Source: Desulfuromonadaceae bacterium
GTDB taxonomy: Bacteria; Desulfobacterota; Desulfuromonadia; Geobacterales; Pseudopelobacteraceae
DNA: 62,011 bases
Assembly: GCA_028687585.1 (NCBI GenBank)
Contig: JAQTZV010000032.1
Location: forward strand, 1 to 62,011
Direction: 5' to 3'
In this document: piece by piece, positions 44,683 to 51,641 of the stretch
Layout of the letters: each line of letters starts with the position of its first letter
Numbering within the stretch: position 1 is the first letter of the stretch
The notes under the pieces: generated by a model
The model's database searches: none
Told to the model about the DNA's origin: nothing
The model's input: only the letters and a program-made list of their open reading frames with translations
Program-made: the position numbers and the translations under genes

Positions 44683-44693
44683 AACACGCAACA

Positions 44694-44745
44694 GGGCTGG
44701 TCCTCCGAGAGGAAGCCCCGAAACGCCGACCGATTGACGCGTTTC
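44694..44745 (+). promoter_or_regulatory. Two adjacent hairpins in the leader of flgE
   Basis: Hairpin 1 is GGGCT-gg-TCCTC / GAGGA-AGCCC with a CGA loop (44694-44718). Hairpin 2 is GAAACGC / GCGTTTC with a 12-nt loop (44720-44745). They fill the 100-bp gap before flgE, whose AAAGGAGG ribosome site is at about 44768. No T-tract follows either, so a processing or translational-control element is likelier than a terminator. Confidence 0.5.
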
Positions 44746-44782
44746 ACACAATCAACTCTCACACGAAAAAGGAGGCAACAAA

Positions 44783-46102
44783 ATGAGCGTTACATCCGCA
44801 ATGTTTACCGGCGTATCCGGTCTTTTGGCCAATGCAGAGGGCATCAACGTCATCGGCAACAACCTTGCCAACGTCAACACGGTTGGCTTCAAGAGTGGGC
44901 GCATGTTATTTTCCGACATGCTCTCTGCGAATATCGGCAACGATTCCCAGATTGGACGTGGCACCCAGATCCAGAAGGTAGATAATATTTTTGGTCAGGG
45001 ATCGTTTGAAACTACTGAAAATGTCACTGATCTGGCGATGCAGGGTAACAGTTTTTTTGCCGTTATGGATCCAAACGCCACCGCACCGGTCAACCAAAAT
45101 GGCGCCATGTTGACTCGAGCCGGCGCCTTCCGACTGGACAGTAATTTATATCTGGTAAATCCTGATGGGTACCGGGTGGTGGATACCGCCGGAAATCCGA
45201 TCCAGTTTTTTGACAACGCCAGTGGTATTGCCACTGCGAACGCCGCGATCGCCGCTGCTGCCCCTGCGCTTGATACTGATGTCCAGACTGCGGCAACGGA
45301 CCAAAACACCGCTGCCGCACAATTAGTGACCGATCTTGCAGGTATAACTCCAGATCCGGGTCCGCCGGTAGTCGTTGCAGCTTCAGCTGCTGAAACAGCT
45401 GCAGCGGCAGCAATCGCAGCCGCCGCAGTTACGAATCAAGCGGCAGCAGATCTTGCAGTAAATACACCGAGTGCTGCCAATACGGCCGCAGCCCTGACGG
45501 CCTTCAATTCACTCTATTCCTTGGTAAATAGTGCTTCATTTACAACTTCACCCGGGGCTGCGACCGGAGCTTCTGAGATATTCAACACGTTTAAAGCCGC
45601 TTTTAATACCTCATATGCGGCTGCGGATCCTGTCGGCGCTGCAAATAAAGAATTAGCAACAGCACAAGGTCAGGCATTCAGCAAGATCAGCAAAATTGAT
45701 TCCAGCGGCCTGATTACCTATTTGGGCAAAGACGGCATCACCACAAACTACTACAACGCTTCCGGGCAGGTTGGTGTAGCGGCGAGCGCTGCCAATGCCG
45801 CCACCGTCCAACGTCTGGCGGTGGTGAATGTTGCCAATCCGGGTGGTCTTTCTAAAGCAGGCGGCACACTGTTCAGCCCAACGCCTGCTTCCGGAATCTC
45901 CGCTGCGGCTTTCAGCCTGGCAGACAATAAAGCTAATGGCAGCAGCGAAAAAATCTTCACTAACTCGTTAGAGCAGAGCAACGTTGACATGGCCAGCCAG
46001 TTTGTAAAGATGATCCTGACCCAGCGTGCGTATTCAGCCAACTCAAAGACCATTACCACTGCCGATGAGATGACTCAGGAGGCGTTGAATCTCAAACGCT
46101 AA
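44783..46102 (+). CDS. flgE: Flagellar hook protein FlgE with large Ala-rich insertion
   Basis: A 439-residue hook subunit. The N-terminal (VSGLLANAEGINVIGNNLANVNTVGFK) and C-terminal (LEQSNVDMASQFVKMILTQRAYSANSKTI) hook/rod signatures are intact, as are the D1 segments VTDLAMQGNSFF and ITYLGKDG. Residues about 147-298, where surface domains of hook proteins lie, are replaced by low-complexity sequence dominated by Ala with Thr, Asn and Val. This region is far from other FlgE proteins and probably forms a helical or disordered surface domain. Coding is supported by an uninterrupted frame and a strong ribosome site. Confidence 0.93.
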   Translation: MSVTSAMFTGVSGLLANAEGINVIGNNLANVNTVGFKSGRMLFSDMLSANIGNDSQIGRGTQIQKVDNIFGQGSFETTENVTDLAMQGNSFFAVMDPNATAPVNQNGAMLTRAGAFRLDSNLYLVNPDGYRVVDTAGNPIQFFDNASGIATANAAIAAAAPALDTDVQTAATDQNTAAAQLVTDLAGITPDPGPPVVVAASAAETAAAAAIAAAAVTNQAAADLAVNTPSAANTAAALTAFNSLYSLVNSASFTTSPGAATGASEIFNTFKAAFNTSYAAADPVGAANKELATAQGQAFSKISKIDSSGLITYLGKDGITTNYYNASGQVGVAASAANAATVQRLAVVNVANPGGLSKAGGTLFSPTPASGISAAAFSLADNKANGSSEKIFTNSLEQSNVDMASQFVKMILTQRAYSANSKTITTADEMTQEALNLKR

Positions 46103-46127
46103 TCTGCACTGACCGGCACATTGTATA

Positions 46128-46162
46128 CGGAGGCGGATCCACATAATTTCGATCCGCCTCCG
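46128..46162 (+). terminator. Strong hairpin after flgE
   Basis: A perfect 12-bp stem CGGAGGCGGATC / GATCCGCCTCCG with an 11-nt loop. The following sequence lacks a T run, so it may act as a weak terminator or a 3'-end stabiliser between the hook genes and fliL-flhB. Confidence 0.55.
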
Positions 46163-46258
46163 CATCGGCTTAAAAGGTTGCAAAATCAGTCAATTCGTTT
46201 TACATAATGCAATCAATATTTTATCCATTGAATTCATTATCCATTCGCGGGGGATGAC

Positions 46259-46828
46259 ATGGCCAAGGAAGAGCAGGCTCCGGGAGAAGCAGAATCCGAA
46301 GACGGCGGTAAAAAAAAGAAGCTTATCATTATTGGCGCAGCGGTAGCGGTTGCCCTGATTCTTGGTGTTGTTGCCTTCATGATGCTTGGTAAAGGGGACA
46401 AAAAGGCCACAAAAGAGGGTGAAACCGCTCAGGCGGAAGGTGGGCACGGTACCGCCGCATCCGGTCATGGCGCACCGGCGGCGGGTGGCCACGGCGCTCC
46501 GGCAGCCGGAGGCGCGGCTGGGCCTTCTGCTAATATTTTTCCTTTGGAGCCGTTCATAGTGAATATTTACGATGGACAGGAGCTGCGCTATCTCAAGGTA
46601 AAAGTTGAGTTGGAAATGGTCAGTCCGGCCATAAAAGCTGAGGTAGAGGGGCGCCTTGCTCCGATCCGTGATTCCATACTGATTCTGCTCAGCGCAAAAA
46701 CTCTTCTGGATATTCAGGACGTTCAGGGTAAAATTACCCTCAAGGATGAAATATTGTCGGCAATAAACAGGAACATCCCTCCCGGTAAGATTGCGAAGGT
46801 GTATTTCACCGATTTTGTGGTTCAATAG
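46259..46828 (+). CDS. fliL: Flagellar basal-body-associated protein FliL
   Basis: A 189-residue single-span inner-membrane protein supporting stator function. A Lys-rich n-region leads to a membrane helix at about 22-43 (IIIGAAVAVALILGVVAFMML). A Gly/His/Ala linker at about 60-90 with three HGAPAAGG-like units precedes the periplasmic FliL domain (FPLEPFIVNIYDGQELRYLKVK ... IPPGKIAKVYFTDFVVQ). The His/Gly linker is unusual and could bind metal, but that is speculation. The ribosome site is GCGGGGGA. Confidence 0.93.
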   Translation: MAKEEQAPGEAESEDGGKKKKLIIIGAAVAVALILGVVAFMMLGKGDKKATKEGETAQAEGGHGTAASGHGAPAAGGHGAPAAGGAAGPSANIFPLEPFIVNIYDGQELRYLKVKVELEMVSPAIKAEVEGRLAPIRDSILILLSAKTLLDIQDVQGKITLKDEILSAINRNIPPGKIAKVYFTDFVVQ

Positions 46829-46845
46829 GTACCGAAGTGGCTGCA

Positions 46846-47826
46846 ATGGAAAAAATTCTATCAAAAGCGGAGATAGAAGCACTGCTTAATGCAGTATTTG
46901 AAGGTCGAATTGAGCCTGAGAAGGAACTTTCAAAGGCAGAGGGTGCAGTTGAAACGTATGATCTGATAAACTCGGATACTCAAAAAGGATCAGTCCCGAA
47001 TTTAGATATTATTTACGACAGTTTTATCCGTTCAAACCGCGTCAATCTCTCCAATCGTCTACGTAAATCCGTTGAAATAAAAAAAGTCGGCGCCCGTTCC
47101 TACAAATTTGATGATTTCCTCCAGACTCTTGCAACTCCCGTTTGTATGGGCATTTTTAAGCTTGACCCTCTCAAAGGCGCTGCCTTGATCTCCTTTGATA
47201 ATACACTGGTACTGTCTCTGGTTGACAGCCTGCTCGGTGGCACCGGCAGCGCAAAAGTTCCGATTGCCAATCGCATGTTTACCTCGGTTGAACTGAGATT
47301 GATGGAAAAGATTGCCATTGATGCCTTGCAGGATCTCGAAAAAGCCTGGGCTCCCCTGTATGCCACCCGCATGAGTCTGCTTCGTATGGAAACCAATCCG
47401 CGCCTGCTTAATATCGTGCCGCCTGAATACCAGATCGTAACCATGACTCTGAAGATTCAGATTGATGATATTTCCGGTAATATGATGTTTGCAGTGCCGT
47501 ACATGACCATCGATCCGATTCGGGACAAGTTAAAAACCGGCATGCAATTTGATCTGATGGCGATCGATCCGCAGTGGTCATTCCGACTTTCTTCAGAAAT
47601 AATGGAAGCACCAATGGAAACTACCGTTGAAATGGGAAACGCCCTCATCACCCTGCGTGAACTTCTCGATCTTGCTCCGGGAGATACCATCATGCTTGAC
47701 AAGGCCTGCTCGAGCGATATGGTAGTTAAAGTCGAGGGAGTGCCAAAATATTTCGGTGTACCTGGAATCAGGCATGGCAACAAAGCGATTCAGATCAGTA
47801 AGATTTGCAGCAATAGGGGGCAGTAG
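46846..47826 (+). CDS. fliM: Flagellar motor switch protein FliM
   Basis: A 326-residue C-ring protein that receives CheY-phosphate. The N-terminal peptide LSKAEIEALLNAV is the CheY-binding region, the middle domain resembles CheC (GGTGSAKV...FTSVELRLMEKIA), and the C-terminal SpoA domain (ITLRELLDLAPGDTIMLDK) pairs with FliN. A GTG three codons upstream (46837) is an alternative start; neither has a strong ribosome site. The stop TAG overlaps the fliN GTG by one base. Confidence 0.95.
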   Translation: MEKILSKAEIEALLNAVFEGRIEPEKELSKAEGAVETYDLINSDTQKGSVPNLDIIYDSFIRSNRVNLSNRLRKSVEIKKVGARSYKFDDFLQTLATPVCMGIFKLDPLKGAALISFDNTLVLSLVDSLLGGTGSAKVPIANRMFTSVELRLMEKIAIDALQDLEKAWAPLYATRMSLLRMETNPRLLNIVPPEYQIVTMTLKIQIDDISGNMMFAVPYMTIDPIRDKLKTGMQFDLMAIDPQWSFRLSSEIMEAPMETTVEMGNALITLRELLDLAPGDTIMLDKACSSDMVVKVEGVPKYFGVPGIRHGNKAIQISKICSNRGQ

Positions 47827-48125
47827 TGAGTGATACGCCAGAAGTAACCGATGCGGTGCTTGACAAGAAAAATCTCGACTTTATCCTTGATATTCCACTG
47901 CAGGTAACGGTGGAACTGGGTAGGACAAAGCTGCTGGTCAAGGATATTTTACAACTCAACCAGGGTGCAGTCGTAGAATTAACCAAACTGGCCGGAGAGC
48001 CGCTTGATATTTTTGTTAATTCCAAGCTTGTGGCTCGCGGTGAAGCGGTCGTTGTCAATGAAAAGTTCGGTGTCCGTCTTGTCGATATCGTATCTCCAAA
48101 TGAGCGGGTGGAGAAAATTCTGTGA
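47826..48125 (+). CDS. fliN: Flagellar motor switch protein FliN
   Basis: A 99-residue SpoA-domain protein completing the C-ring. The core (IPLQVTVELGRTKLLVKDILQLNQGAVVEL ... GEAVVVNEKFGVRLVDIVSP) is full length, with only about 20 residues ahead of it. GTG 47826 has AGGGGG upstream and overlaps the fliM stop. The stop is overlapped by the GTG of fliO. Confidence 0.95.
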   Translation: MSDTPEVTDAVLDKKNLDFILDIPLQVTVELGRTKLLVKDILQLNQGAVVELTKLAGEPLDIFVNSKLVARGEAVVVNEKFGVRLVDIVSPNERVEKIL

Positions 48126-48541
48126 AACGTGCGGCCTCCGCACTTTTTCTCTTCCTTCCTTCCATAGTGTCAGCCGCTGAGAGCTCCGTGCCGGAATTCA
48201 GTTTTCTTGCAAGTTTCTTGCAGATGATTGCAGCTTTAGCACTTGTCGTCGGGCTGATTCTCGTTACCTGGCATTATTCCGGCAAATTGATGAAGGGTTT
48301 ACCAATCGGACAACAGCTGCTTTCAAAGCATATTCGCCTCGTTGAAACACGTTATTTCGGGCCGAAGAGGGCGTTGCTGCTGGTTGAAGTTGGAGGTGAG
48401 TACTTGCTGCTCTCCAGTAGCGATAGCGGCCTGACTCTTATCAAGCAGATTGACATGCTGGAAGAAATTGAAATTGTAGAAGAAACGCCGGAACATAGCA
48501 GTTTTGCTACACTACTGACACGTTTGAGACAGACATCATGA
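48122..48541 (+). CDS. fliO: Flagellar biosynthesis protein FliO
   Basis: A 139-residue membrane protein assisting FliP assembly. A likely signal peptide (AASALFLFLPSIVSA) precedes one membrane helix (FLQMIAALALVVGLILVTWHY) and a cytoplasmic domain typical of FliO (IRLVETRYFGPKRALLLVEVGGEYLLLSSSDSG). GTG 48122 has GGAGA upstream. The sequence is variable in the family, so position between fliN and fliP strengthens the call. Confidence 0.88.
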   Translation: MKRAASALFLFLPSIVSAAESSVPEFSFLASFLQMIAALALVVGLILVTWHYSGKLMKGLPIGQQLLSKHIRLVETRYFGPKRALLLVEVGGEYLLLSSSDSGLTLIKQIDMLEEIEIVEETPEHSSFATLLTRLRQTS

Positions 48542-49317
48542 CATTTCGCATGACAACCAGGCACATATCAAAACGCGCCGTGATTATTGCTCTGGCCGCC
48601 ATGCTGCTGGCGGCATGTGCCGTATCATATGCAGCTCCGATACCGTTTCCATCAGTGAATATCGGGGTTGGCACCGCTACTAAACCAAATGATGTTGCCG
48701 TCACGGTTCAGATTTTCCTGCTGTTGACGATCATGTCACTTGCTCCGGGTCTGTTGATCATGACCACTTCGTTTACCCGTATCTCAGTCGTGCTGGCGTT
48801 TCTGCGCACTGCCATGGGTACTCCGGCAGCACCTTCAAATCAGATTATTCTGGCGTTATCCATGTTTTTAACCTTCTTCATTATGACGCCGGTCTGGCAG
48901 CAGATCAACAAGGAGGCCTACCAGCCGTGGAAAGCACAGCAGATCAGCCAGGAGCAGGCGATGGAGCGCGCTGTCAAGCCGGTGCGTACGTTCATGCTTT
49001 CCCAGATACGCGAAAAAGATCTGGCACTTTTCGTGAGTCTTTCAAAGTTGCAGAGGCCAAAAAATGCTGAAGACATCCCGACACTTACCATCATCCCGGC
49101 CTTCATGATTTCTGAACTGCGCACAGCCTTTCAGATCGGATTTCTGATATATATTCCTTTTATCGTTGTTGATATGGTCGTGGCTTCAGTGCTGATGTCA
49201 ATGGGTATGATGATGCTGCCGCCGGTCATGATTTCACTCCCGTTTAAAATTCTGCTCTTTGTGCTCGTTGATGGCTGGGGTCTGGTCATTGGATCACTTG
49301 TAAAAAGCTTTGGTTAG
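48538..49317 (+). CDS. fliP: Flagellar export gate protein FliP
   Basis: A 259-residue export-gate subunit. A cleavable signal peptide (AVIIALAAMLLAACAVSYA) precedes the core with the signature LAPGLLIMTTSFTRISVVLAFLRTAMG and the C-terminal FQIGFLIYIPFIVVDMVVASVLMSMGMMMLPPVMISLPFKILLF-type region. Four membrane helices are expected. It overlaps fliO by 4 bp and leads into fliQ and fliR, with which it forms the FliP5Q4R1 complex. Confidence 0.97.
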   Translation: MTFRMTTRHISKRAVIIALAAMLLAACAVSYAAPIPFPSVNIGVGTATKPNDVAVTVQIFLLLTIMSLAPGLLIMTTSFTRISVVLAFLRTAMGTPAAPSNQIILALSMFLTFFIMTPVWQQINKEAYQPWKAQQISQEQAMERAVKPVRTFMLSQIREKDLALFVSLSKLQRPKNAEDIPTLTIIPAFMISELRTAFQIGFLIYIPFIVVDMVVASVLMSMGMMMLPPVMISLPFKILLFVLVDGWGLVIGSLVKSFG

Positions 49318-49328
49318 GTGAACTATAC

Positions 49329-49598
49329 ATGACTCCCGAACTGGTTGTACAACTTGCCCGGCGCAGCTTTGAAGCCACTTTGATGCTGGCTGCCCCGCTC
49401 CTGCTTGCCAGCTTGATTATCGGCCTCATTATCAGTATTTTTCAGGCGGTCACCTCTATCAACGAAGCAACACTCGCTTTTGCCCCGAAAATAATTGCCG
49501 TTATGGTTGCCATGATCATTTTCTTCCCCTGGATGATGAGCTACATGAGTGACTTTACCCGTGAGATCTACTCCTTTATTGCAACCATGAGGCGTTAA
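49329..49598 (+). CDS. fliQ: Flagellar export gate protein FliQ
   Basis: An 89-residue two-helix membrane subunit of the export gate. Signature MTPELVVQLARRSFEATLMLAAPLL, second helix ending ISIFQAVTSINEATLAFAPKI. AGGTGA lies 8 bp before the ATG. Family length is exact. Confidence 0.97.
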   Translation: MTPELVVQLARRSFEATLMLAAPLLLASLIIGLIISIFQAVTSINEATLAFAPKIIAVMVAMIIFFPWMMSYMSDFTREIYSFIATMRR

Positions 49599-49604
49599 CC
49601 CCCC

Positions 49605-50399
49605 ATGTTCCCGCTACTCCCCTTTCCGTCTCCTCGAGAAGTCATATTTTTTATGCTGGTGTTAAGTCGTGTGGCCGGGATATTTGCCGCATTACCAGTT
49701 TTTGGCGGAAAAGTTATGCCGACGCGCATTAAAGCGCTTATTGTCTTTATGATTGCACTGGTCTGCTTTCCAACGCTTTCGGTTGCGCTTCCTCAGATGC
49801 CATCGGATGCTTTCAGTCTGGCCTTGCTGGCATTTAGTGAAGTAATGATCGGGCTGACACTGGCATTCATAACCCAGATAATCTTTGCGGCGGTCGAATT
49901 CAGCGGCCAGATCATCGGCATGCAGATGGGTCTGACTATCGCGTCAATACTTGATCCGTCCCGGGGCACTCAAACCCAGATCATGTCCGTTGTCCAGACG
50001 CTTTTTGCGACACTCATGTTTCTTTCTCTTAATATTCACCACCTGTTTATCCGGGCGATTATGGACAGCTTTACCGTTATTCCACTCGGTGGGTGGCGCC
50101 TGAGTGGCGAGCTGGTACATTTTCTCATCATGCGAACAGCTGATATATTTATCATTGGAATCCGCCTGGCAGCGCCGGTTATGGTGGCACTCCTCCTCAC
50201 CACGGTAGCTCTCGGTATCATGGCCCGGGCGTTTCCCCAGATGAACATTTTCATGATCAGCCTGCCGCTTAACGTCGGACTCGGCTTGATTATATTGGGT
50301 ATGACTCTGGCCATGTTTTTCCATGTGTTGGAAGTCTCCTTCGGACAATTAAATGCTCAAATTCTCACACTCTTCCGGCTCATGGCAAAGGGGGGATGA
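49605..50399 (+). CDS. fliR: Flagellar export gate protein FliR
   Basis: A 264-residue polytopic subunit of the export gate. Visible are six membrane segments and the conserved LSRVAGIFAALPVFGG, GQIIGMQMGLTIASILDP and NVGLGLIILGMTLAMFFHVLE regions. There is no strong ribosome site before ATG 49605. Its last codons (AAG GGG GGA TGA) supply the Shine-Dalgarno run used by flhB. Confidence 0.96.
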   Translation: MFPLLPFPSPREVIFFMLVLSRVAGIFAALPVFGGKVMPTRIKALIVFMIALVCFPTLSVALPQMPSDAFSLALLAFSEVMIGLTLAFITQIIFAAVEFSGQIIGMQMGLTIASILDPSRGTQTQIMSVVQTLFATLMFLSLNIHHLFIRAIMDSFTVIPLGGWRLSGELVHFLIMRTADIFIIGIRLAAPVMVALLLTTVALGIMARAFPQMNIFMISLPLNVGLGLIILGMTLAMFFHVLEVSFGQLNAQILTLFRLMAKGG

Positions 50400-50402
50400 C
50401 CT

Positions 50403-51476
50403 ACGGCTGAAGATTCAGATAAACACTCAAAAACAGAACAGCCGACCGGTAAACGGCTAGGGAAGGCACGAGAAGACGGCCCACCACCAATGAGCCAGAT
50501 GCTGACGTCGTCGCTTACTCTGCTCATGGGTATGGTCAGCCTTTATATTTTCGGCAGTTTCATGATGGATGGACTGAAGCAGAGTACTTCAAAAATTCTG
50601 TCAACAATGGACACGTTTCAGCTTACTGAAGCAAACCTGTACGTGCTGGTAGTTGAGCTATTCGGGACTGTTGTACTGCTGCTTGCTCCTCTTATCGTAA
50701 CCATCATAGCCACTGCTGTCGTTTCCAAACTTATTCAGGACAACGGCAGGCTTGAGTTTCAGATGTCACGTATGAAAATAAGCTTCGGTAAACTGAATCC
50801 GTTGAATGGCTTTGGGCGCCTGTTCAACAAAGATGCTCTGGTTGAGATGCTGAAATCCCTGCTCAAGCTTGCGGTAGTCGGCTGGATCGCCTATGGTGTG
50901 GTGCGCGATGAAATGCAGAATATCATCTTTTTAGCTGAAGCTGACATTGAGACGATATTCAACTTTGTCGGACATATTGCGTTCAAAATAGTCACCCATA
51001 CCTGTGGCATTATGATCGTTCTCGGCCTGATCGATATGCTGTATGTCAAGTGGCAGTATACCGAAAAACTCAAAATGACCAAGCAGGAGGTCAAGGACGA
51101 GCACAAGGAGTCTGATGGCAACCCGGAAGTAAAGGGTAAAATCAAGCAGCTGCAGTTTCAGATGGCTCGCCGCCGGATGACTAAAATCATCCCGCTTGCC
51201 GATGTCGTCATCACCAACCCGACGCACTTTGCCGTAGCGCTTAAATATGATCGCCAAAAAATGGTCGCGCCGATCGTTCTTGCCAAAGGAATGGATGTCA
51301 TGGCGGAGGCGATCAAAAAAATCGCCCGTGAGCATAGTATAACTCTGGTAGAAAACCGCTTCCTGGCACGTGAACTGTATGATCAGGTCAAGGAAAACGA
51401 ACCGATCCCGGAAACCCTCTATGCCGCAGTTGCCGAAGTTTTGGCGTATGTCTATAAATTGAAGGGGAAGGTATGA
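50403..51476 (+). CDS. flhB: Flagellar export switch protein FlhB, apparent ACG start
   Basis: A 357-residue export-gate and specificity-switch protein. From 50403 the frame reads (M)AEDSDKHSKTEQPTGKRLGKAREDGPPP, the conserved FlhB N-terminus, but the codon at the expected Met position is ACG. The purine run AAGGGGGG (50388-50395) is 7 bases before it, ideal for initiation there, and only three bases separate it from the fliR stop. The next ATG (50490) would delete 29 conserved residues. Four membrane helices follow, then the autocleavage site N272-P-T-H275 (VVITNPTHFAVALKYD). A sequencing or T-to-C mutation of an ATG is the main alternative. Confidence 0.9.
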   Translation, partial: TAEDSDKHSKTEQPTGKRLGKAREDGPPPMSQMLTSSLTLLMGMVSLYIFGSFMMDGLKQSTSKILSTMDTFQLTEANLYVLVVELFGTVVLLLAPLIVTIIATAVVSKLIQDNGRLEFQMSRMKISFGKLNPLNGFGRLFNKDALVEMLKSLLKLAVVGWIAYGVVRDEMQNIIFLAEADIETIFNFVGHIAFKIVTHTCGIMIVLGLIDMLYVKWQYTEKLKMTKQEVKDEHKESDGNPEVKGKIKQLQFQMARRRMTKIIPLADVVITNPTHFAVALKYDRQKMVAPIVLAKGMDVMAEAIKKIAREHSITLVENRFLARELYDQVKENEPIPETLYAAVAEVLAYVYKLKGKV

Positions 51477-51512
51477 CGTTCGTCTTATAGGTGGTGAAAA
51501 CACATAATATGT

Positions 51513-51539
51513 TCAATTTTTGAAGTAAAATGCCGATAG
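51513..51539 (+). promoter_or_regulatory. Sigma-28 (FliA)-type promoter candidate for the giant Ig-like protein
   Basis: TCAATTTT (51513-51520) matches 6 of 8 of the flagellar -35 TAAAGTTT. An 11-bp spacer and GCCGATAG (51532-51539), 7 of 8 of the -10 GCCGATAA, follow. The spacing is exact and the site is 103 bp before the ATG of the 3187-residue protein. It would place that gene in the late flagellar regulon. Confidence 0.6.
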
Positions 51540-51641
51540 AGAACGGGAAGATCCGGAGTTGTGATTTAAAAAACAAGTCAGCAGCAGCGGTCCTTTTGGC
51601 CGGTGTGGTCAATAGAAATAAATATAAATAGGAAGCATTCT

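Noticed and set aside
44686..44720. Possible c-di-GMP riboswitch before flgE
   Set aside because: CACGCAACAGGGC is superficially similar to the GEMM entry, but the GCAAAGCC-like core and tetraloop-receptor parts are absent.
50396..50410. ATG at 50396 as flhB start with a frameshift
   Set aside because: That frame stops after four codons; the conserved N-terminus is in the frame of 50403, with better ribosome-site spacing, so an ACG start needs no frameshift.
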